A stretch of DNA of 64,000 bases from Chitinophaga solisilvae (GTDB lineage: Bacteria > Bacteroidota > Bacteroidia > Chitinophagales > Chitinophagaceae), in NCBI RefSeq assembly GCF_009928525.1, contig NZ_JAABOK010000001.1:372001-436000 (forward strand). The letters run 5' to 3'. Within the stretch, counting starts at the first letter, position 1; each line of letters opens with the position of its first letter. The translations under genes were made by a program, and so were the position numbers. Of the stretch, positions 44,146-52,108 are shown piece by piece. Below the pieces are notes generated by a model that had not been told where the DNA came from, searched no databases, and saw nothing but the letters and a program-made list of their open reading frames with translations.

Positions 44146-45648
44146 TCAGTAGTTATTGTCAGCTTCCCATTTCAGCTGGGAACTGTCTGCTGCTGATTTT
44201 TCGAGATCGTCCTGGTTCACGTCTTCTTCGCCGGACAGGCCGCCCTGTGACAGATCTGGCCTGTAGGCAGACGCGATGAAGGAAGACAACTGTTGCAGCG
44301 CTGCTTCTATATTGGCGAGGCGTTGTTCCAGCAGGCCGCTGCCGGCTCCGTGCGCAGCAGGGTTTTCGCGTGGATTGCCGCCGCCCGGAATTTCCGCCAG
44401 TTCCTTCGGGCTCTTATCCATAACAGGCTTATGCTCTATTTCCTTGAATTCCTTTACTTCCTTGAGGTCTTTGTCTTTTATTTCCTTGAAGATTTCTTTC
44501 TTTTCCTTGAGTTCCTTTTCTTTAAGTTCTTTTTCCTTTATTTCTTTGATTTCCTTCACTTCCGCTTTCTCCACTTTTTCCTTTTCTTTTACTTCTTTCA
44601 CTATTTCCTTTTTGTCTTTCTCCTTCACTTCCTTTACTTCTTTCACTTCCTTCAGCTCTTTACTTTCGCCTTTATCCTTGATGACGGATTTAAGGGTGGA
44701 AGTACAGAGTTTGATGTTCAGTTCAGAGAGTACATAGTTGATAGGATTGATGAAAGTATAACCGGATTCATCGCCGGCAAAGAGCAATCCTATTACCTTG
44801 TTGGCCGCATCCACCACTACAGAACCGGAGTCGCCGTGGTCGCTGAATTTGGGATTGCGGGAAGTATCCGGGCGGATACCTATCTGGTTGCTGAGGGTTC
44901 TGACGCCGATGCCGTCGCCGTAATCTACCTTGATGGTAGCGCTGATAGCATCCACAAAACCGTAGGTGAGCAGGGTGGTACGTCCGCGTTTACGCACAGG
45001 CGCATTCAATACCGCGGTAGCGGTACCTTTCACCTTGCCGATATCAACGATTTCGCAGAGCGTGCTGCGGCCGCTAACGGTGCTGACGGCGCCGTCTACG
45101 TGTCCGCTGAGGACAGCGCGTTTCAGGGCGCCCACATTACTGGCGGACGTGCCGCCATCCACGCGGCTGGGCTGATCCATCTGATCGCCTACGTGCCAGC
45201 CGGTGTCAACGCACATTACATGGAAATTGCTGAGCAACAGGGTTTCGTTGGTGGTGGCATCTTTGACGATAGCGCCCAGCGTGCCGGTGTACACATAGCC
45301 GCTGATTACCCGGTCCGGACCTATGCTGATGCCGCCTTTGAGCGGAGTATAGGTGCCGGTATCCGCAAAAGCAGTGATGGCGGTATCTGCTACGGGTTCT
45401 GACAGCACCTGCGGATAATAGATGCCTTCAATCACATCTGTAGGAATACCTTCAATGGTTTTAGGTACTTTTTCCTTTGCAGGTACATCGGTTTTTTTCT
45501 TTGCCACGTGTACACGAATGGCAATTTCATCGGTGCGTTTACCGTCTTTGTACTTGTAGCCTACATCTACTGCGGTAACGCCGGGTTGGTGCAAAAAGGT
45601 GGCCTCTGCCTGCTGTTTTACCTGCAGGATCTCATTTAACTTTTTCAT
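44146..45648 (-). CDS. Nal1-like serine protease with Lys/Glu linker and acidic tail
   Basis: 500 residues, no signal peptide. Residues 1-80 form an N-terminal alpha/beta domain (PGVTAVDVGYKYKDGKRTDE, IAIRVHVAKKK). Residues 100-315 are a trypsin-like domain with the probable triad H143 (LSNFHVM), D185 (GHVDGAVS) and S274 (DHGDSGSVVVD). Residues 324-408 are almost entirely Lys, Glu, Val, Ile and Leu in KEVKE-type repeats, likely a long helix. A helix (GLLEQRLANIEAALQQL) and an acidic tail with Ser, Lys, Asp and Glu (RPDLSQGGLSGEEDVNQ...) end the protein. Side chains in the linker or tail are chemically suitable ATP-grasp substrates; this is unproven. Transcribed towards the ligase pair, 86 bases upstream. 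Confidence 0.85.
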   Translation of the reverse strand: MKKLNEILQVKQQAEATFLHQPGVTAVDVGYKYKDGKRTDEIAIRVHVAKKKTDVPAKEKVPKTIEGIPTDVIEGIYYPQVLSEPVADTAITAFADTGTYTPLKGGISIGPDRVISGYVYTGTLGAIVKDATTNETLLLSNFHVMCVDTGWHVGDQMDQPSRVDGGTSASNVGALKRAVLSGHVDGAVSTVSGRSTLCEIVDIGKVKGTATAVLNAPVRKRGRTTLLTYGFVDAISATIKVDYGDGIGVRTLSNQIGIRPDTSRNPKFSDHGDSGSVVVDAANKVIGLLFAGDESGYTFINPINYVLSELNIKLCTSTLKSVIKDKGESKELKEVKEVKEVKEKDKKEIVKEVKEKEKVEKAEVKEIKEIKEKELKEKELKEKKEIFKEIKDKDLKEVKEFKEIEHKPVMDKSPKELAEIPGGGNPRENPAAHGAGSGLLEQRLANIEAALQQLSSFIASAYRPDLSQGGLSGEEDVNQDDLEKSAADSSQLKWEADNNY

Positions 45649-45686
45649 TTTCTGGGGTTGTTTGGGGTTAATGAATCATGGGCAAA

Positions 45687-45914
45687 TTATAAGGGGGTTA
45701 TCTTACGTACTTCAATAATGACTGGAACCTGCTCTTCAGTAGATTTAATACCCAGCGTATGTGGGGTGATACCCTCACGGCGTACATAAACTTTTACGCA
45801 GGGAGTGCCGTCGGGAGTGGTGCTTACCGCAACGCCGCTAACATCTTCATGATTGATAATCCGGGCTTCCACAGCATTTCTGGCCGCAGTTGCCTGTTCA
45901 ATGGTGATACCCAT
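45687..45914 (-). CDS. Small protein resembling the protease N-terminal domain
   Basis: 75 residues (MGITIEQATAARNAVEARI). The sequence ARNAVEARIINHEDVSGVAV...TPCVKVYVRREGITPH...VPVIIEVRKI follows the same helix-strand pattern as residues 11-80 of the protease (QAEATFLHQPGVTAVDVG...IAIRVHVAKK...). It therefore looks like a free-standing copy of that domain. The gene ends 38 bases before the protease start, so the two are probably co-transcribed. It may act as an inhibitor, chaperone or adaptor for the protease, or as an adaptor for the ligase; none of these is shown. The ATG at 45914 is preferred to 45938. Confidence 0.75.
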   Translation of the reverse strand: MGITIEQATAARNAVEARIINHEDVSGVAVSTTPDGTPCVKVYVRREGITPHTLGIKSTEEQVPVIIEVRKITPL

Positions 45915-46128
45915 AATGAAGCGTTTTTGGGAAAACAATACTAAAAAAATAATGATAACAATAATAAACGAAGCTGATGGTGCTTAGGCTGGTAAGGTGA
46001 CAGTTTGCTTTGCTGATGAATATTCGGACCGGTTTATCTGGGGTAACTGGTACAAAGATAGGACATTTTAGCAAATACGCGCCAAACGTATTTATACGCA
46101 AAATTTATCAATCGGTTGCTATGAAACA

Positions 46129-46830
46129 TTATTTAAGCAGATGGATGGCTTCCATGAATGGTTTCATATAGGCGTCACCGATAGGTATGTTATGGGCGCC
46201 GATAAAGATACGCTGCCGCTCTATGCTGTCAATTTTATCCGGCGCCGCCAGGTAGGATTTATGTACCCTGATAAAACCATGGGGAGCCAGCAGCTCTTCA
46301 AAACTGCGCAGGTTCTGGAGGGTAAGGATTTTATGTTTGGGCGTTTGTATGGCCACGTAATTCCGCAATGCTTCTACAAACAAAATATCTTTGATATCTA
46401 GCCGTATAATACGCTTGTCGGTACGCACAAAAATGTATTCCTGTTTCGCTGGTGCAGGCGTGGCGGCAGTAGCGGTTTTACGGTTAATGACGCGTTGCAC
46501 GGCACGGGCAAATCTATCAAAGGCAACGGGTTTGAGGAGGTAATCCACCGCTTCCTGGTCGAAGCTGTCTACGGCATATTCATCGTAAGCTGACACAATA
46601 ATGATGTCTGTGGCGCCGTTTGCCAGCTGCATAAACTCTATACCACTCAGTTCAGGCATCTGTATATCCAGGAATATCAGGTCCGGTTTTTCTTCCTTCA
46701 TAAAGGCCAGCGCTTCCAGCGGATTGAGGAAGCTGCGCAGCAGCTGAAGGTCAGGCGTTTTCTTGATAAAGTTTACCAGCACCTGTACCGCCAGTGGTTC
46801 GTCATCTATCACTATACACTTTAATGCCAT
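46129..46830 (-). CDS. LytTR family response regulator
   Basis: 233 residues. The receiver domain has the acidic pair D9/D10 and phosphoacceptor D55 (LIFLDIQMPELSG), with the conserved Lys in YLLKPVAF. The C-terminal LytTR DNA-binding domain (about 130-230) includes YIFVRTDKRIIRLDIKDILFVEA, NYVAIQT and FIRVHKSYLA. The start codon lies 3 bases after the stop of the sensor kinase gene upstream, as is usual for LytS/LytTR pairs. The genes for SusCD pair 2 are the obvious positional targets. Confidence 0.95.
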   Translation of the reverse strand: MALKCIVIDDEPLAVQVLVNFIKKTPDLQLLRSFLNPLEALAFMKEEKPDLIFLDIQMPELSGIEFMQLANGATDIIIVSAYDEYAVDSFDQEAVDYLLKPVAFDRFARAVQRVINRKTATAATPAPAKQEYIFVRTDKRIIRLDIKDILFVEALRNYVAIQTPKHKILTLQNLRSFEELLAPHGFIRVHKSYLAAPDKIDSIERQRIFIGAHNIPIGDAYMKPFMEAIHLLK

Positions 46831-46833
46831 AAC

Positions 46834-47889
46834 TTATAAGTTCACTGCCAAGGTACAACAATATTCGGTTTCTGTATCTGTAATCCGCAGCTGGTGCTGA
46901 TCCGGATAAAGCAGCTGCAGCCGCTTGCGTACGTTCTCCAGGCCAATGCCGCCGGTTTTATCACGGTGATAGGTGGATTTGTAATTCCTCACACTGAAAA
47001 CGAGTTGCCGGTCTTCATATGCCAGGGTAATGCGGACGGGCTTTTCCGGCTGGTTGGCGATACCGTGTTTGAAGGCATTTTCTACAAACGGTACCAGCAG
47101 CATCGGTGCAATGTGTTTATCCGGCAGCGTTTCCGGGATCCCAAATGCCACGCAGCTGTCGCAACCCGTGCGCAGCCGGTGCAGGCGCACAAAGTCGAGC
47201 AGGTAATTGATCTCCTCCCGGAGCGGGCTCCTGTAATCTACGTCTGTAGGCTGTTCTACCATATAAGCCAGCAGCTGCGTCAGGGTTTTATTGGCGGTAA
47301 CCACTTCCGGAGAACCGGCCAGCGCCAGGGAATAAATGCTGTTCAGGCTGTTGATGAGAAAATGCGAGTTGAGCTGCATCTTCAGAAATCCTGACTCTGC
47401 CTGTAACTGCTGTTGCTGCAGTTGCGCACGGCGTTTATCTTCTTCCAACCACAGCAGGAAAAAATGTACGGCAAATGCTCCTGCCAGTATGATAACGTTG
47501 ACCCAGAAATCGCTTTGGATAAATTCCCCGAAAGATTGATACAGCTCAATTCTTTTACGCTGTACAGGATCATACCGGTGACCCAGGTGTAATGTTTCTG
47601 CCAGAAAAATATACCTGGAAATAAAATATTTTATCAGCGTAAAACAGGTGAAAACAGCAGATGTCTTCAACAGCAGCAGCTGCCATCTTCTGCCGGTTAA
47701 AAAAGGAGGAATAATCCATCGGTAGAAAACATAACATTGCAGGAAGTTGAGTAACCCGAAAACGCCTGTGTTGACGTGCATCCTGCGCAGACCAGCCGGT
47801 GAGAAGTTAGCCGCCGTCGCCAGTGCGATGCCATATAACAGGAGCATCCACAATAACATCAGTAGTAAAAACTGCCGGGTTTTATGCAT
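46834..47889 (-). CDS. LytS-like sensor histidine kinase
   Basis: 351 residues. Four membrane helices in the first 150 residues are followed by a coiled coil and the His_kinase domain with H176 in LNSHFLINSLNSIYSL. The HATPase part has PFVENAFKHGIANQPEK and GGIGLENVRKRLQLLYP. The ATG at 47889 begins HKTRQFLLLMLLW; the larger frame extends into the previous gene. It overlaps the preceding kinase-like gene by 8 bases and lies 3 bases before the LytTR gene. Confidence 0.94.
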   Translation of the reverse strand: MHKTRQFLLLMLLWMLLLYGIALATAANFSPAGLRRMHVNTGVFGLLNFLQCYVFYRWIIPPFLTGRRWQLLLLKTSAVFTCFTLIKYFISRYIFLAETLHLGHRYDPVQRKRIELYQSFGEFIQSDFWVNVIILAGAFAVHFFLLWLEEDKRRAQLQQQQLQAESGFLKMQLNSHFLINSLNSIYSLALAGSPEVVTANKTLTQLLAYMVEQPTDVDYRSPLREEINYLLDFVRLHRLRTGCDSCVAFGIPETLPDKHIAPMLLVPFVENAFKHGIANQPEKPVRITLAYEDRQLVFSVRNYKSTYHRDKTGGIGLENVRKRLQLLYPDQHQLRITDTETEYCCTLAVNL

Positions 47890-49000
47890 AGTACGGATAT
47901 AGTTTTGCGGATAAAAGATGGCTGACAGCCGCAGCCGGGGCAGGGGCAGCGGACAGCGACACGGTATGGGAAGTAACCTGCACGGCAATGATGATAGTTC
48001 CTGCCACCGCCGGTAGTTGCTGCAGGTATTTTTCCATAGCGTCCTGCAGTTGCAGCGGCGTCACCAGCATATCCTGTTCTTCCCCGGTGATGCGCATCTC
48101 CAGCTTTTGCAGGGGATGCAGGTAACTGCGCAGCGTAAGGTATTGCTGAAAATAATACAGCTCTTTTTTCAAACTTACCTTTTCCTGTTCTACCGCCTTG
48201 TCATACAGCATATATCTTAACAGATCCGATAGTAACAATATTGCTTTTACGCCTTCTTCGCTGCGCGTAGCCTCGTTTGCCAGCACCGGTGTGAGCGCCT
48301 GCAACTGTTGCAGCAGCAGGGCAGACCCCTGGTGCATACGTTCAAAGCGGATATGTGCGCGCGCCACCGAATCCGTCAGCTGCTGATCCTGCTGATCACT
48401 ATTGCGCCATTGCAGAAAAAGCCGGTAGGCGTATGCCAGCAAAGTAACACCCAGACCAGTTTTCATGGCTTTACGAAAGTATTCTCCGAAAGTATAATAA
48501 TTAGGTTGTTGATTGATTAATGAAAATGTTTTGATAAGAATGATATCCCGGAAGAAGAGGTCGCCGATTAAATATTTCAAAAGCGAAAAAAAGACAATAG
48601 CGGCAACGGCATACAGCGCCACGCGCATATGCAGCCTGGATTGCACCGGACGAGGAAACAGCCCGAATGCCAGCAGATAAAAAAGCTGGAAGTTGATAAA
48701 GCCATACAATATCTGCGGAATGATCACATGTGGCAGAAAGGAGGGGTAACGCCAGCCGTTTCTCAGCTGAGGCAATGCATACAGCAACACCAGCGCCATG
48801 CAGATGCCCAGGTGTATCAGATACCGGTATGGTTCTTTGTATTTCATGATTAACAGCAATGAAGATAAGCTATGTGCCAGGAGAATGGCCGCCTGTATCC
48901 TGATTTTTTTTTCGTACCTGCCAATTCCCTGATTGTACATCCAGGCTTCCGGTATGTCCATATAATCTTTTACGGACGTGACTTCTGTGTAAATTGGCAT
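47882..49000 (-). CDS. Degenerate LytS-like kinase homologue
   Basis: About 372 residues. The topology (helices near 30-150, then a coiled coil) parallels the next gene, and EGVKAILLLSDLLRYMLYDKAVEQEKVSLKKELYYFQQYLTLRS matches the LytS dimerisation and linker region. The conserved histidine segment is replaced by HQGSALLLQQLQALTPVLA, the N box FVENAFKHG by DAMEKYLQQLP, and there is no G box before the C-terminus. It is probably not a kinase but may heterodimerise with the active LytS encoded downstream. The start is uncertain: 49000 (MPIYTEV) is chosen, with 49033 and 48961 as options. It lies 43 bases from the divergent SusC gene. Confidence 0.75.
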   Translation of the reverse strand: MPIYTEVTSVKDYMDIPEAWMYNQGIGRYEKKIRIQAAILLAHSLSSLLLIMKYKEPYRYLIHLGICMALVLLYALPQLRNGWRYPSFLPHVIIPQILYGFINFQLFYLLAFGLFPRPVQSRLHMRVALYAVAAIVFFSLLKYLIGDLFFRDIILIKTFSLINQQPNYYTFGEYFRKAMKTGLGVTLLAYAYRLFLQWRNSDQQDQQLTDSVARAHIRFERMHQGSALLLQQLQALTPVLANEATRSEEGVKAILLLSDLLRYMLYDKAVEQEKVSLKKELYYFQQYLTLRSYLHPLQKLEMRITGEEQDMLVTPLQLQDAMEKYLQQLPAVAGTIIIAVQVTSHTVSLSAAPAPAAAVSHLLSAKLYPYYA

Positions 49001-49043
49001 TTTTCTGAGAGGGCAGTAATCATCAAAAATCAACCAACTTCAC

Positions 49044-52000
49044 ATGAGAAAAGTGATTTTATTAATTGTCATGTGTTTGCCGGGTATGCTGGCAATGGCA
49101 CAACAGGTGCTGAAAGGTACCGTGATAGATTCTCTTACCAGGCAACCGGTTCCCGGCGCAACGGTGAAAGTGCTGGGTACAGCCAACGGCGCTACTACCA
49201 ATGAAAAGGGAGAGTTTCAGCTGAGTGTGCCGGAAAATGCAAAACTGATCATTTCATCTATCGGTTTTGAGAATATGACCGTGCCGGTTACCTTAGTCAG
49301 ACTGCAGCCGGTGCAGATGAGGGTAAAAGCTATTGCCCTCACAGACGCTGTAGTGGTGGGATATGGCTCCCAGCAACGGGCAAAGGTAACCAATGCCATA
49401 TCCACGGTGAAGGCAGGCGCTTTGTCTGCCGAGAAAAATATTGCCGGCGATGTGGGAAAAGCATTGCAGGGGCGTGTGGCCGGCGTTTTTGTGGCCTCTA
49501 CTTCGGGCGCTCCGGGTAACCCGCCGAACATACAGATCAGGGGCGCACAGTCTGTCAACGCAGTGGCCACCAATCCGCTGATTGTCGTGGATGGCCTGGT
49601 GCTGGAGGGTTCTACCGTTTCGCTGAACAGTATTAATCCGCAGGATATTGAATCCATCGATGTACTGAAAGATGCGGCATCTGCCGCTATCTATGGTGCG
49701 CGTGGCTCCAGCGGAGTAATCATCGTGACCACTAAGAAAGGTAGAGTTAACAGTAAACCGGTGCTGAATGTAAACATGTACACCGGCGTTAATAATGTGC
49801 CAGCTACCCGTCATCTCATGAATACTGCTGAATATGGTGCGCTGTTCCGCGAAGCCCGCAATAACAGGATAGCAGATATAGATCAGCAGCTGTCCAGCCC
49901 GTCAGGGCTTACACCTGCACAGATCAGCACCCTGCAGAAAGATAAACAGAACGCACAGTCGCAGCTGGATGGGCTGCAGCTGGCAGATAACAGCACCGAC
50001 TGGCTGGATCGCATCCGGCATAGAAATGCGCCTGTCAGCAATATACAGGCCAGCATGAGTGGCGGCGGAGAAAGAAATAATTATTACATGTCGCTGGGCC
50101 GCTTTGCGGAAACAGCTTCTATGGGCACCGGCAGGTTTGAAAGGTACACCGGCCGTCTGGATGTTACCCAGCAGGTGAACAGCTGGCTGAAAGTTAATGG
50201 CAATATCAATATAACACAGTCCGTCAACCGGGAACTGTATAACCCTATAGGCCTGGCCCTCGCTGTACGCCCGGATACGCCGGAAGATCCGATACTCAAT
50301 GCAGATGGTTCACTCGGATATTATGCGGGCCAGCAGCAGCATCCGCTGGGTGCTATGCGGGATAATAAAAGCAGGAATAAGGCCAATGTGTACCTGGGCG
50401 CTTTATCTGCGGAAGTAAAGCTGTTAAAGGACCTGCAGTTCCGTTCTGCTTTCAATGCCACTAAATATAATAGTCTGAACAGGGAATTTTATTCTCCCAT
50501 GGGCTATATCGGGGCTTTCAACAAAGGGCAGTTCAAGACCAGCGGTGCAGATAATTTCTCCTGGAACTATGATAACTACTTTACCTACAACCAGCATTTC
50601 CGTCGGCTGGGAGTGAATGCCACATTGGGTTACACGTTTTATGACAATGAAATCAGTACTTTCGGTTTCCAGGTAAATAACTTTCCCAGAGTGGATGCTA
50701 TCACCGGCGCAGGAGCAGGAGCGGAGTACGGCAGCCCGGCAGCGCTGGCGAATATGAATATTACCAACAGGGAAATATCAGATGCTTACTTTATGCGCGT
50801 GGGGCTTGACCTGGACGGGAAATACCTGTTCAACGCCTCCCTGCGCCGCGACGGCTCCTCCAAACTCCTGAAGGGTAACCGCTATAGCTGGTTTCCTGCT
50901 GTTTCTGCCGGCTGGGACCTGGCACGGGAACATTTCCTGGAAAAGAGTAAAATCATCAGTCAGCTGAAACTGCGCAGCAGCTACGGTATGAGCGGTAACA
51001 TACGTCCGCTGGGTTATTTTGATGCGCAGCATATGCTGCAGGCAAAGGCTTACAACGGTTCTCCGGCATTGCAGATCAGCGGAGTGGTAGGTAATCCTGA
51101 TATCCGCTGGGAACGCACCAGGCAGGTGGACGCCGGTATTGATATGGCCATGTTCAACAGCCGCTTTACCATGGCGGTGGATTACTACAATAAAACCACT
51201 GATGGTTTAATGACTGCAACAGACGTGTCCTGGATTTACGGCGCTGCCAGCATGCAGGATAATATCGGTAACATCCGTAACTACGGCGTGGACCTGGAAC
51301 TGGCTTACAGCAGCCGTCCCGGCAGGTTCACCTGGAAGGTGGAAACCAATATGAATATTAACCGCAATGAAATCATATCGCTGAAAGATTCTCTGACGAA
51401 CTATGGCGCCTTTACAATCGGAGGGCCGCGGACAAGAGCCAGGGTAGGCCAGTCCGTAGGTTCTGTGCAGGTATATGAGTCCCTGGGCGTAAACCCTGCT
51501 ACCGGCGATATGATGTATAAAGATCAGAATAACGATGGGCAGTGGAATACGGATGATATGATTACCATTCCGGTAGCCATGCCGGCTTTCACAGGCGGTA
51601 CTGCCATTACGCTGGGCTACCGGAACTTTACACTGGAAGCGCTGTTTAATTACGTGGCCGGTAATAAGGTCTATGATTTCAGTGAACAGACCCTCCGTAA
51701 TTACAATGCAGATGCCACCGGCGTTATGCCCAACAAGTTCACCAACCTGAATGACCGCTGGAAGAAGCCGGGAGATATCACAGCTATACCACGCGCCGTC
51801 ACCGGCCCGCACGGAGAGGGCAAAACTACAGACTGGAACTATCGTCCGTCTACACAGTTTGTATACAACGCTTCGTATATGCGTCTGCGTAATATAACGC
51901 TGTCCTATGCCATTCCTGCTGCCATGCTGCGGAAGGTGAAGATGTCCGGTTGCCGGGTATATACCTCTGCCCAGAATCTGCTTACGATAACTAAGTATCC

Positions 52001-52097
52001 CGGATTTGACCCGGAAGCTGCCGCTATCACCGGTGTTGTCAGCAATAACCTGCCTAATCCGCGGGCAATGGTAATCGGTATTGACCTGTCATTTTAA
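49044..52097 (+). CDS. SusC/RagA family TonB-linked outer-membrane protein
   Basis: 1017 residues. A signal peptide (ends LAMAQQ) leads to a carboxypeptidase-regulatory-like domain (LKGTVIDSLTRQPVPGATVKVLG), the plug (VVVGYGSQQRAKVTNAIS, ALQGRVAGVFV, IQIRGAQSV, PLIVVDGLV, IDVLKDAASAAIYGARGSSGVIIVTTKKG) and a large barrel ending MVIGIDLSF. It imports an unknown ligand with the SusD protein encoded 11 bases downstream. Two thioredoxin-like proteins follow in the same operon. The 43-base spacer to the divergent kinase-like gene must hold its promoter, unless the promoter lies within that gene. Confidence 0.96.
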   Translation: MRKVILLIVMCLPGMLAMAQQVLKGTVIDSLTRQPVPGATVKVLGTANGATTNEKGEFQLSVPENAKLIISSIGFENMTVPVTLVRLQPVQMRVKAIALTDAVVVGYGSQQRAKVTNAISTVKAGALSAEKNIAGDVGKALQGRVAGVFVASTSGAPGNPPNIQIRGAQSVNAVATNPLIVVDGLVLEGSTVSLNSINPQDIESIDVLKDAASAAIYGARGSSGVIIVTTKKGRVNSKPVLNVNMYTGVNNVPATRHLMNTAEYGALFREARNNRIADIDQQLSSPSGLTPAQISTLQKDKQNAQSQLDGLQLADNSTDWLDRIRHRNAPVSNIQASMSGGGERNNYYMSLGRFAETASMGTGRFERYTGRLDVTQQVNSWLKVNGNINITQSVNRELYNPIGLALAVRPDTPEDPILNADGSLGYYAGQQQHPLGAMRDNKSRNKANVYLGALSAEVKLLKDLQFRSAFNATKYNSLNREFYSPMGYIGAFNKGQFKTSGADNFSWNYDNYFTYNQHFRRLGVNATLGYTFYDNEISTFGFQVNNFPRVDAITGAGAGAEYGSPAALANMNITNREISDAYFMRVGLDLDGKYLFNASLRRDGSSKLLKGNRYSWFPAVSAGWDLAREHFLEKSKIISQLKLRSSYGMSGNIRPLGYFDAQHMLQAKAYNGSPALQISGVVGNPDIRWERTRQVDAGIDMAMFNSRFTMAVDYYNKTTDGLMTATDVSWIYGAASMQDNIGNIRNYGVDLELAYSSRPGRFTWKVETNMNINRNEIISLKDSLTNYGAFTIGGPRTRARVGQSVGSVQVYESLGVNPATGDMMYKDQNNDGQWNTDDMITIPVAMPAFTGGTAITLGYRNFTLEALFNYVAGNKVYDFSEQTLRNYNADATGVMPNKFTNLNDRWKKPGDITAIPRAVTGPHGEGKTTDWNYRPSTQFVYNASYMRLRNITLSYAIPAAMLRKVKMSGCRVYTSAQNLLTITKYPGFDPEAAAITGVVSNNLPNPRAMVIGIDLSF

Positions 52098-52108
52098 TCC
52101 TGAACATC

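Noticed and set aside
44420..44680. CRISPR-like or tandem-repeat array suspected from the repeated cttcctttt-type units
   Set aside because: The repeats have no spacers and are codons for Lys/Glu in an intact reading frame.
44276..45402. Plus-strand open frames rich in Phe/Leu/Ser opposite the protease gene
   Set aside because: They are the complement of the Lys/Glu repeat codons and of the protease itself; the minus-strand frame has domains and catalytic motifs.
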